Origin: an uncultured Dehalococcoidia bacterium | GTDB taxonomy: Bacteria; Chloroflexota; Dehalococcoidia; Lucifugimonadales; UBA3495 | DNA: 64,000 nt | NCBI GenBank assembly: GCA_958296225.1 | Contig: OY282456.1 | Location: 1,674,001 to 1,738,000, forward strand | Direction: 5' to 3' | In this document: positions 24,702-33,259 of the stretch, piece by piece | Numbering within the stretch: the first letter of the stretch is position 1 | Layout: every line of letters starts with the position of its first letter | Notes under the pieces: model-generated | What the model saw: only the letters and a program-made list of their open reading frames with translations | Database searches by the model: none | What the model was told of the DNA's origin: nothing | Translations under genes and position numbers: made by a program

Positions 24702-25019
24702 ATGATTGACGTAGAACCCCACCACCTGGCCGAAATCAGGCGCATCCTCCACGAACACGTTCCCGGCTGCGAAGTACGCGCCTTTGGCTCTCGCGTCACC
24801 GGCAACGCCAAACCCTGGTCTGACCTTGACCTGGCGATAGCCGGGCCCGCGCCGATGGACTGGGAAAAGGCGGCGCTGCTGATTGAGGCTTTCCAGGAAT
24901 CCACTCTGCCTTTTCGCGTTGACGTGCTTGACTGGCACGAGGCGTCCCCCAATTTCCAGGCCGTCATCGCGCGGCAATATGCCACCATCCCAACGGGCCA
25001 ACCCGCCGGAGTAGTCTAA
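24702..25019 (+). CDS. MNT-fold minimal nucleotidyltransferase
   Basis: 105 residues. The signature is AFGSRVTGNAKPWSDLDLAI (GSR-x(9)-D-x-D) with a third acidic residue in FRVDVLDW. These proteins transfer AMP or other nucleotides to the HEPN partner, neutralising it (MntA type), or to unknown substrates. The natural partner is the HI0074-type gene at 22667-23089, now separated by 1.6 kb. Its TAA is immediately followed by the ATG of the amidase gene, so the two are probably translated from one message. Confidence 0.88.
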   Translation: MIDVEPHHLAEIRRILHEHVPGCEVRAFGSRVTGNAKPWSDLDLAIAGPAPMDWEKAALLIEAFQESTLPFRVDVLDWHEASPNFQAVIARQYATIPTGQPAGVV

Positions 25020-26456
25020 ATGCCCACTGCCGCCCATCCCGACGACATCGTTTTCCTCTCCGCCGTCGCCACTGCGGCGGCCATCCGCGCCGGCGAGTTC
25101 ACCGCTACCGACGCGGTGAACGCCTACCTGCGCCGCATTGACGCCATCGACGGGGAAATCAAGTCCTATATCACCGTGTGCCGCGAAGAAGCGCTGGGCG
25201 CCGCGGCCGACGCCGACGATGCCCTCCGCCGCGGCGACGACGCTATCAATGGCGCGCTTTTCGGCGTCCCCATTGCCGTTAAAGACCAGTTCAACACGGC
25301 GGGCATTCTCACCAGCAACGGCTCGCGCGCCTACGCCGATAACGTGCCCGATGAGGATGCCACCGTTGTCGCCCGCCTTAAAGACGCCGGGGCTATCCTG
25401 CTGGGCAAACTGAACCTCAGCGAGCTGGCTATGGGCGGCACCGCCGACCCGCCCTACGGCACGCCGCAAAACCCCTGGCGCTTCGGCCACACCCCCGGCG
25501 AATCCAGCAGCGGCTCCGGCGCGGCGCTGGCGGCGCATCTGTGCGCCGCGTCGGTGGGCGAGGATACGGGCGGCAGCGGGCGCGGGCCGGCGTCCTACTG
25601 CAACGCCGTTGGCTTGCGCCCCACCTTCACTCGCATCAGCCGCCACGGGATTACTCCCATGTGCTGGTTTATGGACGCCGCCGCGCCGATGACCAAGACC
25701 GTGGCGGACTGCGCGCTGGCGCTGGGCGCGGTGGCCGGCTACGACCCCCGGGACCCGACGACGAGCCGCCGCCCCGTGCCCGACTACTACGGGATGCTGG
25801 ACGGCGATATTCGCGGGATGCGGGTGGGCCGGATGACCGAGCTGTGCAACGCGCCGGATATGCACGCCGACGTGCGCCGGGCCACTGACGCCGCTCTGGA
25901 AACGCTGGCCGGCCTGGGCGCGGAGGTGGTGGACGTGTCGCTGCCGCTTACGGAAATCGCCGGGGCGATATTCGTCGGCATCGCCGACACCGAGGGGGCC
26001 GGCGCGCGGGACGGGCTGATGCGGCGCGCGCCGGAGCAGCTGGACCGGGCCTCCCGCACCCGTTTGCAGAGCGCATCCCTGGTGCCGGCCAAAGTGCAGA
26101 ACCGGGCGCTGAAAGCGCGAGTATTGCTGCGCCGTCAGTTTGAGGAGGCGTTCCGGCAGGTGGACGCGCTGGTATCGCCTACCGCGCCCTACCCGGCGCC
26201 GCGCCACGACGCCCTGACCGCTCCCTTCGAAAGCGCCGACGACGTGCGGCAGCGGTTCTTTTTCCGCCGGTCGTACACGGGATGCTACCCGCTGGCCGGT
26301 ATGCCGGCCGTGTCCATTCCCGGCGGGTTCACCGGGGACGGCTTGCCCATCGGCCTGCAAATTGGCGGCGGGCCGTTTGCGGAGGATACGATTCTGCAGG
26401 TGGCCTATGCCTACCAGGAGGCTACGGACTGGCACACCCGGCGCGCGCCGGTGTAG
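25020..26456 (+). CDS. Amidase signature family hydrolase (GatA/AtzE-like)
   Basis: 478 residues. The Ser-cisSer-Lys triad is in place: Lys in FGVPIAVKDQFN, the cis-Ser in GESSSGSGAALAA and the nucleophile Ser in GEDTGGSGRGPA. It hydrolyses an amide or carbamoyl compound. GatA itself is unlikely, since no gatB is nearby. An AtzG-like subunit is encoded 0.8 kb upstream, suggesting an AtzEG-type complex (AtzE acts on 1-carboxybiuret), but the substrate here is open. The start follows directly on the stop of the nucleotidyltransferase. Downstream, TATAAT at ~26493 may belong to a promoter of the next operon. Confidence 0.88.
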   Translation: MPTAAHPDDIVFLSAVATAAAIRAGEFTATDAVNAYLRRIDAIDGEIKSYITVCREEALGAAADADDALRRGDDAINGALFGVPIAVKDQFNTAGILTSNGSRAYADNVPDEDATVVARLKDAGAILLGKLNLSELAMGGTADPPYGTPQNPWRFGHTPGESSSGSGAALAAHLCAASVGEDTGGSGRGPASYCNAVGLRPTFTRISRHGITPMCWFMDAAAPMTKTVADCALALGAVAGYDPRDPTTSRRPVPDYYGMLDGDIRGMRVGRMTELCNAPDMHADVRRATDAALETLAGLGAEVVDVSLPLTEIAGAIFVGIADTEGAGARDGLMRRAPEQLDRASRTRLQSASLVPAKVQNRALKARVLLRRQFEEAFRQVDALVSPTAPYPAPRHDALTAPFESADDVRQRFFFRRSYTGCYPLAGMPAVSIPGGFTGDGLPIGLQIGGGPFAEDTILQVAYAYQEATDWHTRRAPV

Positions 26457-26681
26457 GAAACGGCCGGCGCGCCATTGCAGCGGGCAAAAGGTTATAATGG
26501 CATCCCATACCGGCGGCGATTACCGCTGACATCATCCCCGGCGCAATTTGCTGCGGAATATGCAGTCCGAACCCACAACAACCATCTCTGAACGCCCGGA
26601 ACGGCGGTTGCGGGGCCGGTCGAGCGCGAACTTTATTTACCTTGACGCTGCATTACCGCGGTGTTACCGTGAGGCTTACTT

Positions 26682-27581
26682 ATGCGAATTGGCGAATTTG
26701 ACATCGCTGAACCCGTTCCCGAACTGCGCGACCCGCATATGCTGGCGGTGCTGCGGCCCTGGATTGACGTGGGCAACGTCGGCAGCCTGTCCCTGGGGCG
26801 CGTTGAGCGGCACCTCCGGAGCCAGGAGCTGGGACGCCTGCATCGGCCGGGGCGGTTTTACGATTTCACCCGCTACCGCCCGCGTTCCTATCTGGTCAGC
26901 GGCCAGCGCGAAGTGACCGTTCCCAACACCATCGTCCGTTACTCCAATCCTGAGGACGGCCCGCACCTGATTACGGCCCATCTGCTGGAGCCCCACCTCT
27001 ACGGCGAGGATTACTCCGAGGCGCTGCTGGAAATCATCAAGCACTTTGGCGTCAAGCAGTATGCCCTGGTTGGCGCTATGTATGACATGGTTCCCCACAC
27101 CCGGCCTCTGGTGGTGTCGGGCCTGGGCACGGGGCAGAACGTGGAACGCGATTACGGCATCGCCAACGCCCGCGCCAGCAGCTACGAAGGGCCGACCACC
27201 ATCACCTATACCATCACCGAAACGGCCACGAAGATGGGGCTGGAGACGCGGGCATTCGTCGTGCATCTCCCGCAATACCTGAACCTGGACGACGACTTCC
27301 AGGGCGCGGCCCGCATGATGAGCCTGCTGTGCCGGCTGTACGACCTGCCGGAGTACATCGCTCAGACCGAGCGGGGCCAGAAACAGTACGACGAGCTGAC
27401 CGCCCGGGACGGGCAGATGCCCGACGGCGACGTGCTGGGCCGCATCGAAGAGCTGTATGACACCGAATACGGCGCCGATAATCGCCCTGAGGAACCGACC
27501 ACGCCCCTGCCTTCCAGCATCGAAGAGTTCCTGCAAGGGCTGGGGGCGGATTTGGGCGACGATAACGAGGACTCGCGATGA
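26682..27581 (+). CDS. PAC2 family (proteasome-assembly-chaperone-like) protein
   Basis: 299 residues. It contains VPNTIVRYSNPEDGPHLITA, ALLEIIKHFGVKQYALVGAM and VPHTRPLVVSGLGT, the core blocks of the PAC2/DUF75 family. Bacterial members are of unsettled role, often near actinobacterial or Chloroflexota proteasome or peptidase genes. Its end is acidic (GADLGDDNEDS). An M20 peptidase gene follows after 30 bases, presumably in the same operon. A second, more diverged PAC2-like protein is at 41961-42929. Confidence 0.82.
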   Translation: MRIGEFDIAEPVPELRDPHMLAVLRPWIDVGNVGSLSLGRVERHLRSQELGRLHRPGRFYDFTRYRPRSYLVSGQREVTVPNTIVRYSNPEDGPHLITAHLLEPHLYGEDYSEALLEIIKHFGVKQYALVGAMYDMVPHTRPLVVSGLGTGQNVERDYGIANARASSYEGPTTITYTITETATKMGLETRAFVVHLPQYLNLDDDFQGAARMMSLLCRLYDLPEYIAQTERGQKQYDELTARDGQMPDGDVLGRIEELYDTEYGADNRPEEPTTPLPSSIEEFLQGLGADLGDDNEDSR

Positions 27582-27611
27582 CGGGGCGCCGGCCGGCGCG
27601 CGGGTAAGCAG

Positions 27612-28943
27612 ATGGCCGCCCCCACACACGGAACCGGCGCGCCCCCCCATGTCGCCGAGCTGTTGCAGACGCTCATCCGGTACGATACCACCAACCCGCC
27701 CGGCAACGAACGCGAGTGCGCCGCTTATTGCCGGGACACGCTCAACGACGCTGGCATCGCCGCCGAGCTGATTGGCAGCGACCCCAACCGCGTCAACGTG
27801 GTGAGCCGGCTGCCCGGCCGGGGCGATGCCCCGCCCCTGCTGCTCTACGGTCATATTGACGTGGTGCCTACCGCCGCCCAACCCTGGGACGTGCCGCCTT
27901 TTGAGGGCCGCCGGCAGGATGGCTACGTGTGGGGGCGCGGCGCGCTGGATATGAAGGGCGGTGTCGCTATGATGATGTGTGCCTTCATGCGCGCCCACCG
28001 GGAAGATACCGACCTGCCCGGCGACGTTATCCTGGCGCTGGTGAGCGACGAAGAGGCCGGCGGCAACACCGGCGCCGGCTGGCTCGTTGCGGCCCGCCCG
28101 GAGCTGTTTGAGGGCGCGCGCTACGCCGTGGGCGAGTTCGGCGGGTTCAGCAAGACCTACCGGGGCCGCAAGTTCTATATGGTGCAGGTGGCCGAAAAGC
28201 AGGGCTGCCGGGTGCAGGCCACCGCCCGCGGCCCCGGCGGACACGGATCCCTGGTGCATCACGACACCGCGCCCACCCGTATGGCCGAGTTTCTGGTCAA
28301 GCTGGACCGGACGCCGCTGCCCTTCCACATCCACCCGGTCACCCGCATGATGGTTGAGGCCATGAGCAGCCGCCTGCCCCTGCCCGACAGCGCCTTTCTG
28401 CGCCTGCTGCTCAACCCCGCCTTTACCGGCAAGATACTGCGCCGTATGTCCACCGTGGGCCGGGAGCTGGAGCCGCTGTTCCGCCACACCGCCAACGCCA
28501 CCATCATCGCCGGCGGCGAAAAGGCCAACGTCATCCCCAGCGAAGTTACCGTCAACCTGGACTGCCGGATGCTGCCGGGCTACCCGCCGGAAGACCTGCT
28601 GGGCGAGTTGCAGGACATCGCCGGCCCCAACATCGAATTTCAGGCCCTGCGGTTCGCGCCCAAGCCGTGGATTCTGAATATGGGCCTGTTCGATACCCTG
28701 TCCGGGATTATACGGGAGCAGGACCCGGCAGGGGTGTCAGTGCCAATGCTGATGCCGGCGGGTACGGACGGGAGGCACTTTGCCGGCCTCGGCATCCAGA
28801 CCTACGGCTGGATGCCCATGAACCTGCCGGCCGATTTTGACTTTCTCAAGACGATTCACGCGGCTAACGAGCGGGTGCCGGTGTCGGCTTTGGAGTTTGG
28901 GGCCGAGGCGCTGCACCGGCTATTGGGGCGTTTTCACGGGTGA
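27612..28943 (+). CDS. M20 family metallopeptidase (ArgE/DapE-like)
   Basis: 443 residues. Metal ligands follow the M20 order: LYGHIDVVP (His), GRGALDMKGG (bridging Asp), VSDEEAGG (Glu-Glu, catalytic base and ligand), an acidic ligand near AVGEFGG and the C-terminal His in IHAANERVP. The inserted lid/dimerisation domain lies around residues 190-320. It probably acts on N-acyl amino acids or dipeptides; ArgE, DapE and carboxypeptidase G2 types cannot be separated by eye. It follows the PAC2 gene closely. Confidence 0.9.
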   Translation: MAAPTHGTGAPPHVAELLQTLIRYDTTNPPGNERECAAYCRDTLNDAGIAAELIGSDPNRVNVVSRLPGRGDAPPLLLYGHIDVVPTAAQPWDVPPFEGRRQDGYVWGRGALDMKGGVAMMMCAFMRAHREDTDLPGDVILALVSDEEAGGNTGAGWLVAARPELFEGARYAVGEFGGFSKTYRGRKFYMVQVAEKQGCRVQATARGPGGHGSLVHHDTAPTRMAEFLVKLDRTPLPFHIHPVTRMMVEAMSSRLPLPDSAFLRLLLNPAFTGKILRRMSTVGRELEPLFRHTANATIIAGGEKANVIPSEVTVNLDCRMLPGYPPEDLLGELQDIAGPNIEFQALRFAPKPWILNMGLFDTLSGIIREQDPAGVSVPMLMPAGTDGRHFAGLGIQTYGWMPMNLPADFDFLKTIHAANERVPVSALEFGAEALHRLLGRFHG

Positions 28944-29019
28944 TGACGGGAATCCCCGTAGCGCTGGCCGTTCTGGCCCAACCGACGGTTCTGGCGAATC
29001 GGGCCATACCCGCCTCAAT

Positions 29020-29803
29020 TTACGGTGTCCAGTCTAATCGACTCCGCTTGAGCCGTTCTTTGATAGCGCGCCTGGCTCGCTTCATTGCGTTGCCCGACAG
29101 TCCCACTAAATCCCGGAACTCCACATTGTAATGGTATGGATTATCTGGTTCGGGTTGGTACACCAGCGTGCCGCCGGCGGCCTCCAGCTCCGCCAGAGTG
29201 TAGGAGATAGCGCCGACGGGTGGCGGCCATCCCAAAGCTGAACGTTGACCCACGTGAAAGGCGTGTAACTCGCCGGGGGCCGGAGCGCCGTCGGAACCGT
29301 TTCCGTCCACTGACAAATCTGGCGGTTGCCGGTTGGTTTTGGGCTGGAACACGGCTTCCAAGATTTCGCCGTCCTGGTACTGGTTGCCCCAGACCTGTAA
29401 CCAGAATATTTTTGTGTCGGCCAAATTTTACCCCCAGCGCCGATGCGATTTGCCGCCAAGCGTCGGCGCTGGCCAAGTTCAGGTCTGGGGCACACTCTTC
29501 ATCGCCAACACCGGGGCTTGGCGTCCGGTACAAGTCGCCCGTCCTGCTGACGGTATCAATTTCCAGAGTTACGGTCTCGCTGGGCGACTTCCAGTACAAG
29601 GAGAGCATCGCATCTTCCGGCCCGGTTCCAATGTACGGTTGCGGATAGGCTGCGCTCCAGCTTTGAGCGAAAGCGGAGCGCAGCCAGGCAATGCCGGACT
29701 GTGCCGGCCAGGCGTGTTCCACCGGCTCCCAATCGTGCGCCATAGCGGCGATTTCGTCCAGCCGCATATTGAATGGCGTAGCGGGGGTATGGAACGTCAC
29801 CAT
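29020..29803 (-). pseudogene. Unknown gene split by a +1 frameshift
   Basis: The frame from ATG 29803 (FHTPATPFNMRLDEIAAMAH ... DAWRQIASALGVKF) degenerates into Arg-rich nonsense after ~29430. A second frame from there, ADTKIFWLQVWGNQYQDGEI, then LEAVFQPKT ... RLKRSRLDWTP, continues to 29020. The offset is +1, and the junction is the run GTAAAATTTGGCC; removing one T gives a continuous GVKLADTKIFW. Either the gene is inactivated, there is a base-call error, or the downstream part is translated from TTG 29424. Family not recognised. Confidence 0.6.
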
Positions 29804-29818
29804 ATTGGGATACCTTCG

Positions 29819-30178
29819 TCAGCCCACCGCCGCCCCGTTGGCAATTCCCACCAGCCGCGCGAAGGCGTCGGGGTCGCGCACCGCCATATCGGCCAGCATC
29901 TTGCGGTCAATCTCGATGCCGGCGACGTTGAGGCCGTGCATGAATTGGCTGTAAGTGGTGCCGTGCTGGCGGCAGGCGGCGCCGATGCGGATAATCCAGA
30001 GCCGGCGGAAATCGCCCTTGCGCTGGCGGCGGTGGCGGTAGGCGTGGCTCCAGGCGTGCATCACCGCTTCTTTGGCCCACTTGTAATTGCGGCTGGAAGA
30101 GGCCCGGTATCCTTTGGCGGCTTTGAGGATTTTCTTGTGGCGGGCGTGTTTGGTTACGCCCCGTTTGACTCTGGGCAC
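29819..30178 (-). CDS. rplT: 50S ribosomal protein L20
   Basis: 119 residues, the normal length. The N-terminus [20 protein letters not shown] and the blocks [20 protein letters not shown] and [11 protein letters not shown] are diagnostic. It binds 23S rRNA early in 50S assembly and in several bacteria represses its own operon. It is the last gene of infC-rpmI-rplT, 18 bases after rpmI. Confidence 0.98.
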   Translation of the reverse strand: MPRVKRGVTKHARHKKILKAAKGYRASSSRNYKWAKEAVMHAWSHAYRHRRQRKGDFRRLWIIRIGAACRQHGTTYSQFMHGLNVAGIEIDRKMLADMAVRDPDAFARLVGIANGAAVG

Positions 30179-30196
30179 GGCGTATGGTTCTCCGTC

Positions 30197-30397
30197 TTAA
30201 ACGTCGTAAGGCACCAGGCGGCTCAGCCTTTTGGCGTCGGCCTGGTCAAATGCAATCTTCTGGGCGTACTTGCGCGTTACTTTCTTGGGCTTCTTGCGGC
30301 GCAGGTGGCTGCTCATGCGCTTGCGGCGCATGAGCTTGCCCGAGCCGGTAACGTGGATGCGCGCTTTGGCGCCCTTGTGGGTTTTGAGTTTGGGCAT
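30197..30397 (-). CDS. rpmI: 50S ribosomal protein L35
   Basis: 66 residues with MPKLKTHKGAKARIHVTGSG, KLMRRKRMSSHLRRKKPKKV and a basic C-terminus, all typical of L35. It lies six bases after infC and 18 before rplT in the conserved operon order. Confidence 0.97.
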   Translation of the reverse strand: MPKLKTHKGAKARIHVTGSGKLMRRKRMSSHLRRKKPKKVTRKYAQKIAFDQADAKRLSRLVPYDV

Positions 30398-30403
30398 ATT
30401 CCG

Positions 30404-30958
30404 TTATTCCGTAGCGACTGCTTCTTTGCGCTCGTTGCGGGCGGTTATCGCGGGGCTCGGGATGAGCACCATGGACATGGCCCGGCCTTCCATTGACGGC
30501 TGCTGCTCCAGCCGGATGTCGTCCTTCAGCTCCTCGGCGACGCGTTTCAGCAGGGACAGACCGAGGTCGTTGTGGACGGCCTCCCGTCCCCGGAACCGCA
30601 CGGTCAGTTTGACCTTGTCGCCGTTGCCGATGAACTGGCGCACCTTGCGGAGCTTGGCGTCAAAGTCGTGGACACCGATGTTGGGGCGGAAGCGAACTTC
30701 CTTCAGCTCGTTGCTCTTTTGGGATTTGCGGGTCTCGCGTTCCTTTTTGGACGACAGATAGCGGAGCTTGCCGTAGTCCAGCAGGCGTGCGACCGGCGGA
30801 TCGGCGTTGGGAGCCACTTCCACCAAGTCAAGGTCACTCATCCGCGCCCTGGAGAGAGCGTCGGATACTGTCATCACGCCAAGCTGCTCGCCATCCTCCC
30901 CGATTACTCGTACCCGGGGGACGCGGATTTGTTCGTTGACCCGGTATTGCCTGGCGAT
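30404..30958 (-). CDS. infC: Translation initiation factor IF-3, ATC start codon
   Basis: 184 residues when started at ATC (30958-30956). From there the protein reads IARQYRVNEQIRVPRVRVIG, then EDGEQLGVM, the conserved IF-3 N-terminus. GGGAGG lies seven bases upstream, and an in-frame TAG sits five codons before the ATC, so no ATG/GTG/TTG can give this N-terminus. The next usable start (GTG 30877) would delete 27 conserved residues. AUU/AUC starts in infC are the known basis of IF-3 autoregulation: the factor discriminates against its own start codon. The C-terminal domain (KSNELKEVRFRPNIGVHDFD) is normal. Confidence 0.93.
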   Translation of the reverse strand: MARQYRVNEQIRVPRVRVIGEDGEQLGVMTVSDALSRARMSDLDLVEVAPNADPPVARLLDYGKLRYLSSKKERETRKSQKSNELKEVRFRPNIGVHDFDAKLRKVRQFIGNGDKVKLTVRFRGREAVHNDLGLSLLKRVAEELKDDIRLEQQPSMEGRAMSMVLIPSPAITARNERKEAVATE

Positions 30959-31035
30959 AGCGCCACCTCCCTATTGGTGTTTCGTCAAAGTCGCCATCGT
31001 AGTTTAGCAAAACGGCGACCGTTCAGCGTTAACCT

Positions 31036-31064
31036 ATTTTACCGGCGGCCCGATGCTCAGTCAA
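31036..31064 (-). promoter_or_regulatory. Promoter of infC-rpmI-rplT
   Basis: On the minus strand TTGACT (31064-31059), 17 bases, TAAAAT (31041-31036). The leader to the ATC start is ~70 bases. Confidence 0.75.
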
Positions 31065-31121
31065 CGATTTTAGGCTGTCGGGGCCTTTCAAAGTCAGGGA
31101 TGCCGCTCTTGCCGTTCCCGG

Positions 31122-31141
31122 ATTCCCGCGAAAGCGGGAAT
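31122..31141. repeat. Palindromic intergenic element
   Basis: ATTCCCGC-GAAA-GCGGGAAT is a perfect 8-bp inverted repeat. Related elements are seen at ~51520-51545 (GTCATTCCGGCGCCGGCGGG) and ~54150-54172 (CCCCGCTTTTACGGG). They look like members of a dispersed REP-like family. Confidence 0.6.
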
Positions 31142-31254
31142 GGGGAATAATCAAACCACCTGAAAAGAAACGCTGCCCGAGTCGCCCCAGGGGTTGCCCT
31201 CCCCGCCGCCCTGTGGCAAACTGGTGACCGTATGCCGGCATTCATCGCCGCTCA

Positions 31255-31329
31255 GCGGGCGTAACTCAGTGGTAGAGTGTTTGCTTCCCAAGCAAAAAGT
31301 CGTGGGTTCGAATCCCATCGCCCGCTCCA
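31255..31329 (+). tRNA. tRNA-Gly(CCC)
   Basis: The acceptor stem GCGGGCG pairs with CGCCCGC. The D-arm is ACTC-AGTGGTA-GAGT and the anticodon stem TTTGC/GCAAA holds the loop TTCCCAA (anticodon CCC). The T-arm is GTGGG-TTCGAAT-CCCAT, the discriminator T precedes an encoded CCA (31327-31329), and no long variable arm is present. Confidence 0.95.
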
Positions 31330-31432
31330 ATCCTTCCCTGCCATCCTGGCCACGCCGTCATTGCGAGGTGCGCGGCGATGTGGCGATTGCGTCGTCGCCC
31401 CAATTCTCACCCATCCAAAGGATTAGCCCACC

Positions 31433-32230
31433 ATGACTACTGCAACTCAACCCTGGTCGGCCAGCTTTACCGAGGTGGCCGGACGCCGCGTCGAAGTCGT
31501 TACCGGCGGCTCCGGCAACCCCTTGGTCATCCTGCACGACGAGTTGGGGAACCCCGGCTGGCTGCGCTACCACCAGGCCCTGGCGCAGAACCACACGCTG
31601 CACATCCCGTCCCATCCCGGCTACGGCAATTCCGACCAGCTGGACTGGTCGATGAATATGCACGATATGGCAATCTGGTATCTGGGCGCGATGGACAAGC
31701 TGGGGCTGGAAGGGGCCGACCTGATGGGCTTTTCCCTGGGCGGCTGGCTGGCTGCCGAGCTGGCGACTATGTGTCCGCAGCAGTTTCGCCGCCTGATTCT
31801 GGTGGGGGCCGGGGGGATTCGTCCACCCGAAGGCCACATCTACGACATTTTTGAAGTGACGCCGCCCCTGTTCATCAGCGACTCGTTGCTGGACGCCGAC
31901 GGCACTCCCGAGTACCGGACCATCTGTCCCGCCGAGCCGGACGAGGAAATACTGGAGCGGTGGGAAACGGCGATGGAAGGCACCTGCCGCGTGTCCTGGC
32001 GACCCTATATGCACGACCCCGGCCTCGTCCACCAGGTGTACCGCCTGGAGCGCATCCCCACCCTGCTAATCTGGGGCCAGCAGGACCGGATTGTCCCCGT
32101 GAGCGCGGGCCAGGAATACCACCGGCGGATACCGGGGAGCCGGCTGGAAATCATCGAGAACTGCGGCCACCACCCGGAGCTGGAGGCCACGGAGCGGTTC
32201 GTGGGGCTGGTAGAGGGGTTTTTGGGGTAG
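31433..32230 (+). CDS. Alpha/beta hydrolase
   Basis: 265 residues. Nucleophile elbow LMGFSLGGWLAAELA (Ser), Asp in LIWGQQDRIVPV and His in ENCGHHPELE complete the triad; the oxyanion region is near VILHDELGN. It has the general build of meta-cleavage-product hydrolases or haloperoxidase-like esterases, and the substrate is unknown. AAAGGA precedes the ATG. It ends just before the AT-richer restriction island, whose promoter begins five bases later. Confidence 0.85.
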   Translation: MTTATQPWSASFTEVAGRRVEVVTGGSGNPLVILHDELGNPGWLRYHQALAQNHTLHIPSHPGYGNSDQLDWSMNMHDMAIWYLGAMDKLGLEGADLMGFSLGGWLAAELATMCPQQFRRLILVGAGGIRPPEGHIYDIFEVTPPLFISDSLLDADGTPEYRTICPAEPDEEILERWETAMEGTCRVSWRPYMHDPGLVHQVYRLERIPTLLIWGQQDRIVPVSAGQEYHRRIPGSRLEIIENCGHHPELEATERFVGLVEGFLG

Positions 32231-32234
32231 GGGG

Positions 32235-32263
32235 TTGACAAGCCTGTGGTCAATCCATATCGT
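32235..32263 (+). promoter_or_regulatory. Promoter of the methyltransferase island
   Basis: TTGACA (32235-32240), 17 bases, TATCGT (32258-32263). The first gene of the island starts at 32312. Confidence 0.6.
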
Positions 32264-32311
32264 GAAGAAGGTTTGGCTTGTGTGCTGCAAACCAAATAAG
32301 AGGAAAAGCAG

Positions 32312-33259
32312 ATGCCGACCGCAATTTCTCTCTTTACAGGCTGTGGAGGGTCAGACAAAGGTCTCGTCAACGCCGGCTATCAGGTGGTGATGGCAAATGA
32401 CATAATGCCATATGCCAAAGAGGTATACGCAGCAAACCTGCCAGAAACCGATTTCCGGCTTGGCGGCATCGCGGAGATAACAAAGTTTCCACCAGCCGAC
32501 CTCCTCGCTGGTTGCTACCCGTGCCAGGGGTACTCTCAGGGGGGTGCTCGAGACGCTACCCGGAAAATCAACACCCTGTACGAGGAATTTGGTAGAGCGC
32601 TGCGTGCCATTCGCCCCAAAGCGTTTATAGCCGAAAACGTACCGGGCATGGCAAGGAGCAACAACCGCCACTTCCTTGACAGCCAATTGCAAAATTTCGG
32701 CACTGCGGGCTACAACGTTGCCTTTCCGAAAATAGTGAACGGCGCGGAATACGGACTACCCCAAGAACGTCGTCGTATTTTCATTGTGGGCATAAGGTCA
32801 GATTTGGGCATCGAGTACCAGTTCCCGAATCCCACCCACGGGCCATCGCTAAAGCCTATAGTTACTCAGGCCGATTGCCTATCGGAAACTGACCGTACTT
32901 GGCCTCACGGCGATTTCTACGACAAAACGTTCCATTGGTACTACCTATCGCGAGACCGATACCGAGGATGGAACAGGCCGAGCAAGACGGTGTTGGCAAA
33001 CGCCCGCCATATGCCATTACATCCGATGAGCCCTCCGCTTGTAAAAGTTGGCCCCGACCAATGGAAATTCGACGGCAGTGCGGATGAAGCCAGGCGGCTT
33101 TCCTATAAGGAGGCGGCCGTACTACAAGACCTTGGCGGATGGGTATTCCCTGACACCGCTAGTCTGATGAGCAAGTATAAGGTTATCGGCAACGCTGTTC
33201 CTCCAATCCTTTTCCAGCGGGTTGTAGAAGCAGTCCCGCAGGAGGTATCCAATGCTTAA
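32312..33259 (+). CDS. C5-cytosine DNA methyltransferase
   Basis: 315 residues. Motif I ISLFTGCGGSDKGLVNAGY, motif IV with the catalytic Cys (AGCYPCQGYSQGG), motif VI AENVPGM, motif VIII PQERRRIFIVGIR and motif X YKVIGNAVPP are all present in order. It flips a target cytosine and methylates C5. GAGGAA lies upstream of the ATG. The DNA is clearly AT-richer than the flanks (from here to about 35500). The gene overlaps the ParB-like gene by eight bases and heads a five-gene operon that includes Vsr, the repair nuclease that normally accompanies 5mC methylases. Confidence 0.93.
   Translation: MPTAISLFTGCGGSDKGLVNAGYQVVMANDIMPYAKEVYAANLPETDFRLGGIAEITKFPPADLLAGCYPCQGYSQGGARDATRKINTLYEEFGRALRAIRPKAFIAENVPGMARSNNRHFLDSQLQNFGTAGYNVAFPKIVNGAEYGLPQERRRIFIVGIRSDLGIEYQFPNPTHGPSLKPIVTQADCLSETDRTWPHGDFYDKTFHWYYLSRDRYRGWNRPSKTVLANARHMPLHPMSPPLVKVGPDQWKFDGSADEARRLSYKEAAVLQDLGGWVFPDTASLMSKYKVIGNAVPPILFQRVVEAVPQEVSNA

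Larger units (their letters stand above)
23071..24705. repeat. 15-bp direct repeat bracketing an inserted TA module
   Basis: GGAGACCCGCAATGA occurs at 23071-23085 (3' end of the HEPN gene) and at 24691-24705 (start of the nucleotidyltransferase gene). Removing 23086-24705 would join the two genes with an ATGA-type arrangement. The 1.62 kb between contains the second hicA/hicB/HTH/AtzG module and an extra HicB-like gene. Confidence 0.75.

Noticed and set aside
24666..26435. A 589-codon minus-strand frame opposite the amidase
   Set aside because: Gly/Arg/His/Gln-rich with no recognisable domain; the amidase triad on the plus strand is decisive.
29020..29803. A third selenoprotein or programmed frameshift in the split gene
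   Set aside because: The two halves are in different frames with no UGA at the junction. The A-AAA-TTT run does not fit a -1 slippery heptamer, and a +1 shift is what is needed.
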